Source of the DNA: Hymenobacter metallilatus
GTDB taxonomy: Bacteria > Bacteroidota > Bacteroidia > Cytophagales > Hymenobacteraceae
Reading direction: 5' to 3'
DNA length: 64,000 bases
Assembly: GCF_003944705.1 (NCBI RefSeq)
Contig: NZ_RWIS01000001.1
Coordinates: 310,001 to 374,000 of the forward strand
Under the pieces are notes generated by a model. That model had not been told where the DNA came from. It ran no database searches and saw nothing but the letters and a program-made list of their open reading frames with translations. The position numbers and the translations under genes are program-made. Positions 16,720 through 25,493 of the stretch are shown here, piece after piece. Numbering within the stretch: the stretch's first letter is position 1; each line of letters starts with the position of its first letter.

Positions 16720-16790
16720 GCGGGGAGCTAAGCAGATATACTATGCCGCTGGCAACGGCGTCGGATTTTCAGGCTACGTGCGAAAACGAG

Positions 16791-16851
16791 TAGCCGGGCC
16801 TTCCTGCTGAACACGAGTTGCGCCAACGGCACAACCAACGAAGCCCGGCTA
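16791..16851. repeat. Spaced inverted repeat after the regulatory-domain gene
   Basis: TAGCCGGGCCTT at 16791 and AAGCCCGGCTA at 16841 are near-exact inverted arms 38 bases apart. They lie just past the stop of the minus-strand gene at 16899 and could fold in its 3' end. Confidence 0.4.
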
Positions 16852-16898
16852 TGCGTTTCGACGGCCGTGGTATAAGGAGGCAGGCTTATGGCTGCCCT

Positions 16899-17609
16899 TT
16901 AGAACTGCCACCAGTGGCGCTTGGCCGCTTTGGCACGGGGCTGCAGCGTAACGTCGGCGTGGCCGGTGCTTTTCACGCCCAGCTCGGCTTCCTGGTAGCC
17001 GGCGTAGCCGTATTGCAGCGCCGTGGTGCCGGCCGGCACCTGCAGGGCGTATTCGCCCTGGGCATTGGTAGAGGTGCCGCGGTAGGTGCCAGGCTGCAGC
17101 ACGGTGGCGCCCACCAGGGGCTTGCCGTTCTCATCCAGAATGCGGCCCCGAACCGTGAGCATGGCGCGGGAACTGCTGGCCTCGGTGCTGACCAGGGCGT
17201 TGGCTTCGCTGATGGTGCCGGCGTCGGCCACTATGGGCGTCAGCTCGGTGGGCGTACCATCGGTTACGGGAGTGCGCTCGGAGGGCAGGCGGGTACCGGC
17301 AAACACCATCGTGCCCACCAGCACGGCCGAGGCCACCAGGCTGGTAGCCCGGCGGCGGAAGCGCACGGGCTCCGTCCGGATATAGAGCAGCTGTTTCTGC
17401 ACCCAGGTGGGGGCCGTTTGCGGCTCTTCGGCGGCGCGCAGGTGCTCCCAGCGCGTGAGGGTTTCGTGGGCCTTGTCGGCGTCGCGGTGCAGGTAGGCCT
17501 CCACGGCTTTGGCGGAAGCTTTGCTCAGGTCGCCCCGCAGGTAAGCGTCGCGGTACACCGGCAGCAGCTCGCCGGTAGTGGGGTTGAAGGGAGAAGCAGT
17601 AAGTTTCAT
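16899..17609 (-). CDS. Membrane protein with carboxypeptidase-regulatory-like domain
   Basis: The 236-residue protein has a cytoplasmic N-terminal helical part of about 80 residues, one membrane helix near residues 86-108 (RRATSLVASAVLVGTMVFAG), and an extracytoplasmic tail. The tail holds a CarboxypepD_reg-like beta domain: VRGRILDENGKPLVGATVLQ, GTSTNAQGEYALQVPAG and LQYGYAGYQEAEL. The topology (N-in, single helix, outside beta domain) is like anti-sigma factors and TonB-linked sensors, but no sigma factor gene is seen. It lies between two Roadblock-like genes on the same strand, so it may be their membrane partner; that is inference only. Confidence 0.7.
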   Translation of the reverse strand: MKLTASPFNPTTGELLPVYRDAYLRGDLSKASAKAVEAYLHRDADKAHETLTRWEHLRAAEEPQTAPTWVQKQLLYIRTEPVRFRRRATSLVASAVLVGTMVFAGTRLPSERTPVTDGTPTELTPIVADAGTISEANALVSTEASSSRAMLTVRGRILDENGKPLVGATVLQPGTYRGTSTNAQGEYALQVPAGTTALQYGYAGYQEAELGVKSTGHADVTLQPRAKAAKRHWWQF

Positions 17610-17670
17610 TGCAAGCAGTTGGATATAAGGGTGAAAAGAAGAAATAACTGCCTGAGAACGGGTGCCACCG

Positions 17671-18126
17671 CTACTCCATTCGGGTTTCGCAGGTGCGCAT
17701 CACCTCCCGGGCAATGCCTAAGTTGGTATCACGGCAATCCACGGCCACGTACAGAAAGCGCTGGCCATCGGGGAGCAGGCGCAGCAGGTGCAGCTGGGTC
17801 CGCAGGGTAATCAGCAGCTCGGTAAGCTGCTCCTCGGGGGGCAGGTGCAGGGCCTGCATGGCCTGCCGCTGCTGCCGGATTACCTCGGCATTGAACCCAA
17901 TGATTTTGGCTGGGTTGAACTCCCGCGCCGTGGTATAGGACGCCAGCAGCTGACCGGAGGTAATGTCGCCCACGGCTGCCGCCAGCAGCTCCGGTAACCC
18001 GTGCAGCACGTGCTGCAGCTGCTGCTCGGCGGCCATACGGGCGGGGCCGGCCGGCCCCGCGCCCACAATCTTGTTGACGGTGGGCCCGGTAAGCGTCTGG
18101 AGTTGCGTCAGAAAAGGAATCTGCAT
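17671..18126 (-). CDS. Roadblock/LC7-like protein, paralogue 2
   Basis: The ATG at 18126 is chosen over a TTG at 18141. The 151-residue protein has a short N-terminal extension, then the same domain as the two neighbours: LPELLAAAVGDITSGQLLAS, ELLITLRTQLHLLRLLP and FLYVAVDCRDTNLGIAREVM. It is closer to paralogue 3 in the final helix. It presumably dimerises or binds a small GTPase, by family analogy. It lies 60 bases upstream, in the transcription sense, of the membrane protein with the regulatory-like domain, which may place the two in one transcript. Confidence 0.68.
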   Translation of the reverse strand: MQIPFLTQLQTLTGPTVNKIVGAGPAGPARMAAEQQLQHVLHGLPELLAAAVGDITSGQLLASYTTAREFNPAKIIGFNAEVIRQQRQAMQALHLPPEEQLTELLITLRTQLHLLRLLPDGQRFLYVAVDCRDTNLGIAREVMRTCETRME

Positions 18127-18204
18127 AAGGGAAGCCACCAAAAGCGTTGCGTACCAGCCGCTCGCTCCCGGCCTGGCCGGTTGGTGTGGCCAGCGAACCG
18201 GCTA

Positions 18205-18268
18205 CCCGAACCGCAAGGGTTCGGGCCCGACTTGGCCGGGGCAGCCACCAGGGGTGGGGCTGCCCCGG
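18205..18268. terminator. Two adjacent hairpins after paralogue 3
   Basis: CCCGAACC/GGTTCGGG with a GCAA loop (18205-18225) and CCGGGGCAGCC/GGCTGCCCCGG (18236-18268) lie just after the stop of the minus-strand gene at 18292. There is no T-run, so termination is possible but unproven. Confidence 0.45.
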
Positions 18269-18291
18269 CAACGGGAGTCGCGGCCGTTCCC

Positions 18292-18669
18292 TTAGTTGAG
18301 GGCAGCGGCGTGGCTGCGGAGCACTTCCCGGGCAATGGCCAGGTTGGTATCCCGGGAGTTCACCACCAGGTAAATGAACTTGTTGTTTTCGGTGAGCTTG
18401 AGCAGATGGATCTGGTTGGAAAGCGTAATCAGGATATCCTCAATTACCTCTCCCGTAAGCTTGAGGGCTGCCATAGCCTTCTGCTTCTGCTTTACCACTT
18501 CGGTGTTGTAAGCCGCCGCCGTATCGGGGTTGATGTTGGGTGAGTTGGTGTGCGAGGCCAGGCTCATACCGGAAGTAGTGTCTACCACGGCCACGGCCAC
18601 CAGGCCGGGCAGGTCGTTGATGATTTCTTGTACTACTTTACCAGCGGGGTTGTTCGTAGAGTAAGCCAT
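18292..18669 (-). CDS. Roadblock/LC7-like protein, paralogue 3
   Basis: The start at 18669 gives MAYSTNNPAGKVVQEIINDL, a compact 125-residue single-domain protein; a longer frame to 18759 lacks a coding look. Domain words are LVAVAVVDTTSGMSLASH, EDILITLSNQIHLLKLT and FIYLVVNSRDTNLAIAREVL. This is the shortest and most typical of the three Roadblock-like proteins and the first gene of the minus-strand group. It may define the ancestor from which the other two arose. The 635-base gap upstream probably holds its promoter, but no good -7 box was found near the start. Confidence 0.7.
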   Translation of the reverse strand: MAYSTNNPAGKVVQEIINDLPGLVAVAVVDTTSGMSLASHTNSPNINPDTAAAYNTEVVKQKQKAMAALKLTGEVIEDILITLSNQIHLLKLTENNKFIYLVVNSRDTNLAIAREVLRSHAAALN

Positions 18670-19304
18670 GATACAGGGGAAATGAAAATGTAAGAGTGGA
18701 AGTGAAAAGCCACTACTACCTCCCTCCTGCCGCATATTTCCACCGCCGCATTGGTCCACGCGTTGACCGTTGGGAGTTGGATAGGGGGCTGCGGCAGGAG
18801 CATAAGGCAGCTACTTGCCCAGCTGGCTTAACCAACTGAAGAACAAGCTGACTTGCTCTACAAAACTCCTGCATTCCTCCCCGGAAAGAAATGATTCAGC
18901 TCAACCGGAAAAATGATTCTAATTAAATTCTTCCCACCCTAAACAATGCGGGAACCCACAATGGGATATAAATAATACCATTTAAGAAAGTTTACTCACT
19001 ATTCTGCCGGAAACAAAACTTCCCGGGCAGATAATCTGCTCGGGAAGCGGTACCGGGAACACCGGCCTGTTTATCTGGATTGCATGAATTGTCACATGAA
19101 AAACTGCCCTTTCGAGCCAGGACGTGTGAACAGTTAACACAATGTACTACCAGAGAACGTCCTTCCGGGCGCAGCCGAGGAAGGGCGTTCTTTTTAGGTG
19201 ACTGTCCACACGCTCTAGCTGGGTAAGGAGGGTCTCTGACGTTTCCTGCAGCTCTTTTGAGTATAGTTTGTGCACCGTCTACGCGCTTCAGGGCGGTTGC
19301 CGGC
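18670..19304. other. 635-bp gap with hairpins and a plus-strand terminator, possible small RNA
   Basis: No supported coding frame is present. A hairpin at 19019-19047 pairs CTTCCCGGGCAGA with TCTGCTCGGGAAG. A near-palindrome GTGTGAACAGTTAACAC lies at 19124-19140. A plus-strand terminator lies at 19154-19195 (AGAACGtCCTTCC/GGAAGGgCGTTCT then five T). A terminator with no plus-strand gene before it hints at a small RNA ending at about 19195. Confidence 0.4.
19154..19195 (+). terminator. Plus-strand terminator without an upstream gene
   Basis: A stem of AGAACG, one mismatch, then CCTTCC pairs with GGAAGG...CGTTCT and is followed by TTTTT on the plus strand only. Both flanking genes are on the minus strand. 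Confidence 0.65.
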
Positions 19305-20012
19305 TCAGTTATACAAGCTGGCCAGCTGGGTTAACCGGGGTTGCGATAATACCGTGATGCGGCTGCCTTGGGTAGCTACCAGCCCCTCGTCCCGAAACTC
19401 GGAGAGCAGGCGGCTGGCGGTTTCCTTGGTGGTACCGGTGAGGGCCGCTAGGTCCTCGCGCGAGACGGGGATACTAAACGGCACATCGGTAGCGGGCTGG
19501 AAGGCCTGGTAGAGTAGCAGCAGAGCCTCAGCCAGCCGCTCCCGCACGGGTTTGTAGGCCGTATGCAGCAGGCGCTCCTCGGCCTCCCCGAGGTTACGGG
19601 CCATCAGCCGCAGCAAGGAGTTAGAGAACTGGGAGTTCTGCTCCAGCAAACTGAAGAAGTCGGGGCGTGGAATCAGGCACACCACGCAATCGGTAAGGGC
19701 CGTGGCGGCCGTTGTGCACACCTGACCCATCATGAGGGAGCGGTAGCAGAGCACATCCCCCTCCCGGGCCAGGCGAATGATTTGCTCTTTGCCATCGGCG
19801 CTGAGCTTGGAAATCTTCACCTTGCCCTGAAACACGCAGTACAAGCCCACGGCCCGGCTGCCCTGCTCGAATATTACCTGCCCTTTGCGGTACGATTGGT
19901 GCAACTTACCCCCAGCCACCAACGATAACTCTGCGTGCTGACAGGCACCCAGCAAGGAGCGCTCAAAATTTGGGCAGGCCTGGCACGTAAGCGGAACCGT
20001 AGGCGCTATCAT
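19305..20012 (-). CDS. Crp/Fnr-family transcriptional regulator
   Basis: The start at 20012 gives MIAPTVPLTCQACPNFERSL; the longer frame to 20105 is not credible. The 235-residue protein has an N-terminal CQAC plus a later Cys (Cys23), as in Fnr-like sensors, though the spacing is not that of E. coli FNR. A cyclic-nucleotide-binding-like beta barrel follows (GQVIFEQGSRAVGLYCVFQG and LAREGDVLCYRSLMMG), then a winged HTH with REDLAALTGTTKETASRLLSEF. It should be a global regulator responding to redox, oxygen or a small ligand. Its own promoter region carries a direct repeat. Targets are unknown. Confidence 0.92.
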   Translation of the reverse strand: MIAPTVPLTCQACPNFERSLLGACQHAELSLVAGGKLHQSYRKGQVIFEQGSRAVGLYCVFQGKVKISKLSADGKEQIIRLAREGDVLCYRSLMMGQVCTTAATALTDCVVCLIPRPDFFSLLEQNSQFSNSLLRLMARNLGEAEERLLHTAYKPVRERLAEALLLLYQAFQPATDVPFSIPVSREDLAALTGTTKETASRLLSEFRDEGLVATQGSRITVLSQPRLTQLASLYN

Positions 20013-20317
20013 AACGTCATCTGAATAGTAAAAAGCGCAGCCAACCTTACTTGCCACCTGGAGCCAGCCACCACTGCACTTATGAGAAAAATACTGATTT
20101 ACCACCGCTTGTTATCCCGTCTTACCTGAGTAGTCAGTAGCCCTAAGCTCGCTTACACCTACCATCTTATCAGATTAAGACCAGATTAAAACATAGCAAA
20201 TATACCTTTCTACAAATAATTAAGTTCTTCCTTTACCGAGTTTTCACGGGGCGCACGATACGCGGCACCATCCACAATTGAAAAAAACGGTATCAAAATA
20301 AGACAATTTACATTCTA
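20013..20317. other. 305-bp gap holding the Crp/Fnr promoter region
   Basis: It is AT-rich in the part 20150-20330. It contains the -7-like box at 20197-20204 and a CAGATTAA direct repeat at 20171 and 20182. No coding frame is supported. Confidence 0.5.
20197..20204 (-). promoter_or_regulatory. Probable -7 box (TATATTTG) of the Crp/Fnr gene
   Basis: TATATTTG on the minus strand matches TAnnTTTG exactly. The direct repeat CAGATTAA at 20171 and 20182 (11 bases apart, one helical turn) lies just downstream and may be an operator. Confidence 0.5.
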
Positions 20318-21973
20318 TTATTCTACCAGAACCCCGATATAGTAATTTTGGGTATCTACCTCTAGTGTTTCGCGCGTCAAATTGGGAACAGCCAGCGGCT
20401 GAAATGTGGTGCTGAGCGGCAGTAGTTGGTACTGTCCGCCCCGAACCCGGACCCGAACAGGCAGGGCGAAGTCGGCCTCATTGGCAATCCAGCGGGCTTG
20501 GGCCGGACCTTCCTTGGGAAAGCGCACCTCCAGGATGGGCAGCCCGGAGTGGCGCAGGTACTGGTTGAACACGGGCGTGAGGTGCTGGCCCAGCTGCTGG
20601 TTGAAGTAGCCCACTACCTGCTCGGTGGTAATGGTTTGGTGGAAGAACTCCTTGTTGAGCCCCCGCAGCAGCGCCCGCCACCGGGCATCGTCGGGCACGT
20701 AGGCCGTGCGGATCATATTGAGCAGGTTGCTGCCTTTGTCGTACATATCCGAGGAGCCCTCCCGGTTTACACCGTAAGTGCCGATGATGGGCGCATCGTT
20801 GCGGATGTTGCGGCGCTGCCCGTGGATGTACTGCTGGCCGGCTTCCTTACCAAACTGGTTTTCCACGAACAGCGCTTCCGAGTACGTGGTAAACGACTCA
20901 TGAATCCACATATCGGCAATATCCTGGCTGGTGAGGCTGTTGCCAAACCACTCGTGCCCGCTCTCGTGGATGATGATGAAGTCCCACTTATCCCCCCAGC
21001 CCGTGCCCGACCGGTCGCGGCCCAGGTAGCCGTTCTGGTATTTGTTGCCGTAGGCCACGGCGCTCTGGTGCTCCATGCCCAGGTGGGGGGCATCCACCAG
21101 CTTGTAGCCATCCTTATAGAAAGGGTACGGCCCGAACCAGCTTTCCAGGCTTTTGAGCATGGGCGGCACGTTGGCGGCAAACTGGGCTTTGGCCTTGGCT
21201 ACGTTTTCGGGCAGCACCCAGTAATCGAGGCTCAGCGGGCCACTCTCGCCAGCGTAGGTACCGCCGCTCAGGTGCTGATAGTTGCCCACGTTCAGGGCCA
21301 CATCGTAGTTGTTGATGGGGTTGCTCACAAACCAATCGAAGCGGGTGCCGCCCTTCACGGCCGCGGTGCGGCGCAGGCGGCCGTTGGATACATCCTTGAG
21401 GCCCTTGGGCACGGTTACGCTGATGAGCATGGAATCCACCTCATCGGCCTGCTGGTCTTTGCAGGGCCACCAGATGCTGGCGCCCACACCCTGGCAGGCC
21501 GAGGCCACCCAGGGCTTGCCCTGGGCATCCTGAGTGTACACCAGTCCGCCGTCCCAGGGAGCCTGCTTGGCCTCGGTGGGCTGCCCGCTGTAGAATACGG
21601 TGAAGGCCGCCCGGCTACCTTTAGTAATAGGAGCAGGAAAGGTGACAAATACGGCGTTGGCCTCCCGGGTGAAGGGCAGCGGCTTACCCTGGTACTCTAC
21701 CTTATCCACCTGCAGGTTGGCAAACAGATCGAACTGCAGGCGGCTGAAATCCTGGATGGCCGTGAAGCGGAACTCGTTGGAACCGCTCAGGGCTTTGCGG
21801 GCCGGATCCACGCGCACATCGAGGTGGTAGTAGGTGAGGTCGTAGCAGGTGCGCAGCGCCGACTGGTAGCCCCGCAGCGAATCGGCGCGGGTGTAGGCGG
21901 CTTTGGGTTGCAGCAGCTGAGCCTGGGCACTGGTGAGCAGGCTGGTAAAAATCAGACTTAGAAAAACACGCAC
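20318..21973 (-). CDS. Secreted M1-family aminopeptidase
   Basis: A GTG at 21973 gives a signal peptide (MRVFLSLIFTSLLTSAQAQ); an ATG at 22021 would add 16 residues ahead of it. The 551-residue protein has the zinc site HESGHEWFGN (His336, Glu337, His340) and the third ligand Glu359 in WIHESF, the exact HExxH-18-E spacing of M1 peptidases. The substrate N-terminus motif is GMEHQ, in place of GAMEN. It trims amino acids from peptides in the periplasm or outside the cell. The length is shorter than the 850-residue PepN because the C-terminal HEAT-like domain is absent. It is divergent from the sensor gene on the other strand. Confidence 0.93.
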   Translation of the reverse strand: MRVFLSLIFTSLLTSAQAQLLQPKAAYTRADSLRGYQSALRTCYDLTYYHLDVRVDPARKALSGSNEFRFTAIQDFSRLQFDLFANLQVDKVEYQGKPLPFTREANAVFVTFPAPITKGSRAAFTVFYSGQPTEAKQAPWDGGLVYTQDAQGKPWVASACQGVGASIWWPCKDQQADEVDSMLISVTVPKGLKDVSNGRLRRTAAVKGGTRFDWFVSNPINNYDVALNVGNYQHLSGGTYAGESGPLSLDYWVLPENVAKAKAQFAANVPPMLKSLESWFGPYPFYKDGYKLVDAPHLGMEHQSAVAYGNKYQNGYLGRDRSGTGWGDKWDFIIIHESGHEWFGNSLTSQDIADMWIHESFTTYSEALFVENQFGKEAGQQYIHGQRRNIRNDAPIIGTYGVNREGSSDMYDKGSNLLNMIRTAYVPDDARWRALLRGLNKEFFHQTITTEQVVGYFNQQLGQHLTPVFNQYLRHSGLPILEVRFPKEGPAQARWIANEADFALPVRVRVRGGQYQLLPLSTTFQPLAVPNLTRETLEVDTQNYYIGVLVE

Positions 21974-22187
21974 GATAACACGCTGGTTGGGTACTGAGGC
22001 AAAGAACGGCAGCCCGCGCAAAACGCTGCATTGGTGGTGGATTTTGGGTGGAGTGCCTGTTGCGCGAAGAGTTGATTCCGGGAAGTGGGGGTTTCTGCTT
22101 ACTTTTCCCAGGCTGGGCCATGCTAGCGTACCAATCCGGCACCATTACCCGCTCTGCCGCTACTTACTTACCAACCAATCTGCACCC

Positions 22188-24956
22188 GTGTTCCGCTTCG
22201 TTCGAATTACACCCGTGTGGCTTTTCCTGTGGGCTCTTAGCCTGGCTGGTTTGGGGCTGACCGGCTGCGCCCCCGAAACCCGGGAGCCAGTGTACCGCAT
22301 TGGGTTCTCGCAGTGCACGACCCACGACGCCTGGCGGCGGGCCATGCTGGCCGGTATGGAAAAGGAGCTGAGCTTCCACCCGAACGTGCAGTTCCGGATG
22401 CTGGATGCCAACAACGACAGTGACCTGCAGCGCCGGCAAATTCAGGAGCTGATCCGGCAGAAGGTGGATCTGCTGCTGATTTCGCCCAACCAGTCGGGCC
22501 CGCTCACGGCGCTGGCGGAAGCGGCCTACAACCAGGGCATTCCGGTCGTGATTCTGGACCGGCGCACCACTTCCCGCCTGTACACGGCCTACGTGGGGGG
22601 CAACAACCAGGAGGTGGGCCGCACCGCCGGCCGCTACGCAGCCCAGCTACTGAACGGGCGCGGGCAGGTGCTGGAAATTACCGGCACGCCCGGCTCCTCC
22701 CCCGCCACCGACCGGGACCTGGGCTTCCGCCAGGCCCTGCGGGCGTTTCCGCAGGTGAAGCTGGCGGCGCAGGTGGAGGGCAACTGGCAACCGGCTTCGG
22801 TGCTGAGCCGCCTGCCCGCCGTGCTGCGGGCCAACCCCGACATCGACCTGATTTTTGCTCACAACGACCCCATGGCGCTGGCCGCTCATCAGGTGCTGCG
22901 GGAGCTGGGCCGCGCCGGACAGGTGCGCATCATTGGGGTGGATGGTCTGCCGGGGCCCGGCAACGGGCTGCAGCTGGTGGAGGATGGCGTATTGCAGGCC
23001 ACCCTGCTCTACCCGACCGGGGGCGAAGAGGCCATCCGAACGGCCCTGCGCATTCTGCGCCACGAGCCTTTCCTCAAGGATAATGTGCTGGGAACAATGG
23101 TCATTGACTCTTCCAATGTGGGCACCATGCGCCTGCAAACCGAAGCCCTGACGGCTCAGCGCCAGGATTTGCAGCAGCAGCAGTTGCGCCTGAAGGAGCA
23201 GATGCGGCGCTACGCCAGCCAGAAAGTAACCGTGTACCTATTGCTGGGCAGCCTGGCGGTGGCCATGCTGCTGGGGGCCTGGGCCTGGCGCTCCTCCCGC
23301 ATCAACCGCCGCATTCGGGAAGTGCTGGAAGGCCAGAACGCCAAAATCAGTGCCCAGCGCAACCAGATTGCCCAGCTGGCCGAGGATGCCCGCCGCTCCT
23401 CGGAGGCCAAGCTGCGTTTCTTCACCAACTTCTCCCACGAGCTGCGCACCCCCCTTACCCTCATTCTGGGGCCGGTGGAGGATCTGCTGACCAACTCCAG
23501 CGAGCTGTCGGCGGCCCAGCGCCAGGATTTGCAACTGGTGCGCCGCAACACCCAGCGCCTGCTGCAGCTGGTGAACCAGCTGCTCGATTTCCGCAAGATT
23601 GACGTGGGCAAAATGGCCGTGCGTGCTACCCAGGGCAACCTGGTGGCCTTTGTGCGGGAGCTGATGGATGTGTTCGAGAAAACTGCCCTGCGGCGGGGCA
23701 TCACCTTCCGGTTTCTGCCGGCCGAGCCGGTGATTACCCTCTGGTTTGATGGCGACATTCTTGACAAGGTATTTTCCAACCTGCTGTCCAACGCCTTCAA
23801 GTACACCCCCGATGGGGGCCAGGTGGTGGTGAGTATGCAGCGCAACCCCGATACCAACACCGTGCGCGTGAGTGTGGAGGACAACGGCCGGGGCATTGCC
23901 GAAGTCGACCAGCCCCACATTCTGGGCTGGTTTTACCAAGGCAGTCAGCCTTCAGCCAATGGCTCGGGACTGGGCCTGGCCCTGGCCGATGGCCTCACCC
24001 GCCTGCACGAGGGCACCCTCTCGTTCCGGAGCCAGCCCGGCCACGGCAGCACCTTTGAGGTGACGCTGCCCCTGGAAAAGCCCGCTACGTTTCTGGATGC
24101 CGAACAGGCCCTACCGCACGCTCCCCTGGTACCCGACGACCTGCTGGAGGACGAGTCCCCGCTGCCGGCCGAGGAGGCCTCGGTGGCCCGTACCGCTACC
24201 ACGGCCCTGGTTATTGAGGATAACGAGGAGGTACGGGCATTTCTGGTGCAGAAGCTGCAGCCCCATTTTCAGGTGAGTACGGCCGCCGACGGAGCCACCG
24301 GCCTGCGCCTGGCCCACGACACCATTCCGGACGTAATTGTGTGCGACGTGAACCTGCCGGAGCTGAGCGGGCTGGCGGTGGTTACGGCCCTCAAAGGCGA
24401 CTGGCGTACCTCTCACATTCCGCTGGTGCTGCTCACGGCCCGCAATGCTCCCGAGCAGCAGATTGAGGGCGTGCAGGCCGGCGCCGACCTCTACCTGACC
24501 AAGCCCTTCAACCCCACTTTCCTGGTAGAAAGCCTGCGCACCCTGCTGCGCAACCGGGACCAGCAGCGGGAGCACTTCCGCCGGGAGCTGTCGGTGGATA
24601 CGGCCACGGTGGCTCCCCAGCGGGTGGATCAGAAGTTTCTGGCCGATCTGACGGCCATTATCGAAGCCAACCTGGACCGGCCCGGCCTGAGCGTGGACGA
24701 CATTGCCCGCAGCCTGGGCGTGTCGCAGATGCAGCTGTACCGCAAGGTGAAGGCCCTGCTGGGTACCGGCGTTACCGACTGCATCCAGAACCTGCGCCTC
24801 ACCAAGGCCCGGCAGCTGCTGCTGCAGGAGGGCAGCACCGTAGCCCAGGTAGCCTACCAAACGGGGTTTTCCTCGCCCTCCTACTTCGCTACTTTATTCA
24901 AAGGCAAGTACCATGTGTCGCCTTCCGAGTTCAAGGCCCTGCACACCGCCATGTAA
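22188..24956 (+). CDS. Hybrid two-component sensor with sugar-binding, kinase, receiver and AraC domains
   Basis: The GTG at 22188 is chosen because it alone gives an export signal (FLWALSLAGLGLTGC, a lipobox-like end); no in-frame ATG lies between 21933 and it. The 922-residue protein holds, in order, a LacI/ribose-type periplasmic binding domain (about 37-330, YRIGFSQCTTHDAWRRAM), a membrane helix near 347-368, HisKA with SHELRTPLTL (His417), HATPase_c, a receiver with VIVCDVNLPELSG (Asp720) and an AraC HTH ending CIQNLRLTKA/GFSSPSYFATLFKGKY. It is the same design as BT1754 of Bacteroides thetaiotaomicron, whose periplasmic domain binds fructose. It probably controls the downstream sugar locus. 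Confidence 0.93.
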   Translation: MFRFVRITPVWLFLWALSLAGLGLTGCAPETREPVYRIGFSQCTTHDAWRRAMLAGMEKELSFHPNVQFRMLDANNDSDLQRRQIQELIRQKVDLLLISPNQSGPLTALAEAAYNQGIPVVILDRRTTSRLYTAYVGGNNQEVGRTAGRYAAQLLNGRGQVLEITGTPGSSPATDRDLGFRQALRAFPQVKLAAQVEGNWQPASVLSRLPAVLRANPDIDLIFAHNDPMALAAHQVLRELGRAGQVRIIGVDGLPGPGNGLQLVEDGVLQATLLYPTGGEEAIRTALRILRHEPFLKDNVLGTMVIDSSNVGTMRLQTEALTAQRQDLQQQQLRLKEQMRRYASQKVTVYLLLGSLAVAMLLGAWAWRSSRINRRIREVLEGQNAKISAQRNQIAQLAEDARRSSEAKLRFFTNFSHELRTPLTLILGPVEDLLTNSSELSAAQRQDLQLVRRNTQRLLQLVNQLLDFRKIDVGKMAVRATQGNLVAFVRELMDVFEKTALRRGITFRFLPAEPVITLWFDGDILDKVFSNLLSNAFKYTPDGGQVVVSMQRNPDTNTVRVSVEDNGRGIAEVDQPHILGWFYQGSQPSANGSGLGLALADGLTRLHEGTLSFRSQPGHGSTFEVTLPLEKPATFLDAEQALPHAPLVPDDLLEDESPLPAEEASVARTATTALVIEDNEEVRAFLVQKLQPHFQVSTAADGATGLRLAHDTIPDVIVCDVNLPELSGLAVVTALKGDWRTSHIPLVLLTARNAPEQQIEGVQAGADLYLTKPFNPTFLVESLRTLLRNRDQQREHFRRELSVDTATVAPQRVDQKFLADLTAIIEANLDRPGLSVDDIARSLGVSQMQLYRKVKALLGTGVTDCIQNLRLTKARQLLLQEGSTVAQVAYQTGFSSPSYFATLFKGKYHVSPSEFKALHTAM

Positions 24957-25493
24957 TCTGCGTTACTAACTAGAGGCTATCTAATTCCCCTCCTTGGAAA
25001 ATTCCGCGCATCAAGCGGCGTGGGCTAGGGGTGGTTAACCTTGCGTTAGAACGGTTTCTAGAGCTAGTCCTAAAAATTGTTCTTACATCCACCAACCACC
25101 CCTAGCCCACGCCGCTTGATGCGCGGAATTTTCCAAGGAGGGGAACTAGCTCTAGCTATAACCTCGGTGTTACAATTCAGATTATATAGCCACGTGCGTG
25201 AGGTGACCTACCAGCACGATGGTGCTACCGCCGCAACTGGTGCAAGGCGCTCCGTTTTATCCTATTCGGTGACTTGATTGGACTTCTACCCCTGTAGAAA
25301 TCCTGCACATCGTGTCTGATTTTTAAAGACGCAGGTTGCACGGCCCTACCGCGCAAAAATTCAATTCATTAACCATCAAATACTTACACCAAAAACAAGA
25401 CCGTGCAAGAATTCTGTACGCATTTGAAAGAATGCAGCAGACCATAGCCGGCCGGGAAGCCAACATTTGGGAAACGCTCAGCTCAGGCATCCC
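24957..25493. other. 537-bp gap with repeat copy 2, no gene seen
   Basis: The long-hairpin repeat occupies the left 200 bases. From 25170 to the MFS start nothing coding is supported. A weak GCAC/GTGC hairpin lies near 25213. The AT-rich stretch 25340-25400 probably carries the promoter of the sugar locus, but I could not pick a box. Confidence 0.4.
24968..25161. repeat. Long-hairpin repeat, copy 2
   Basis: Core arms at about 24985-25036 and 25094-25145 are exact reverse complements (TTCCCCTCCTTGGAAAATTC through GGCTAGGGGTGGTT). They match copy 1 at 15773-15990 except that CGCATAAAGCGG is CGCATCAAGCGG here, changed on both arms. The loop has CTTGCGTTAGAACG and TCCTAAAAA, related to the copy 1 loop. 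The outer CTAG-rich ends are only partly shared. Confidence 0.88.

Noticed and set aside
19124..19140. A Crp/Fnr operator
   Set aside because: The near-palindrome is suggestive but differs from known Fnr and Crp half-sites and stands alone, so it is kept only as part of the gap description.
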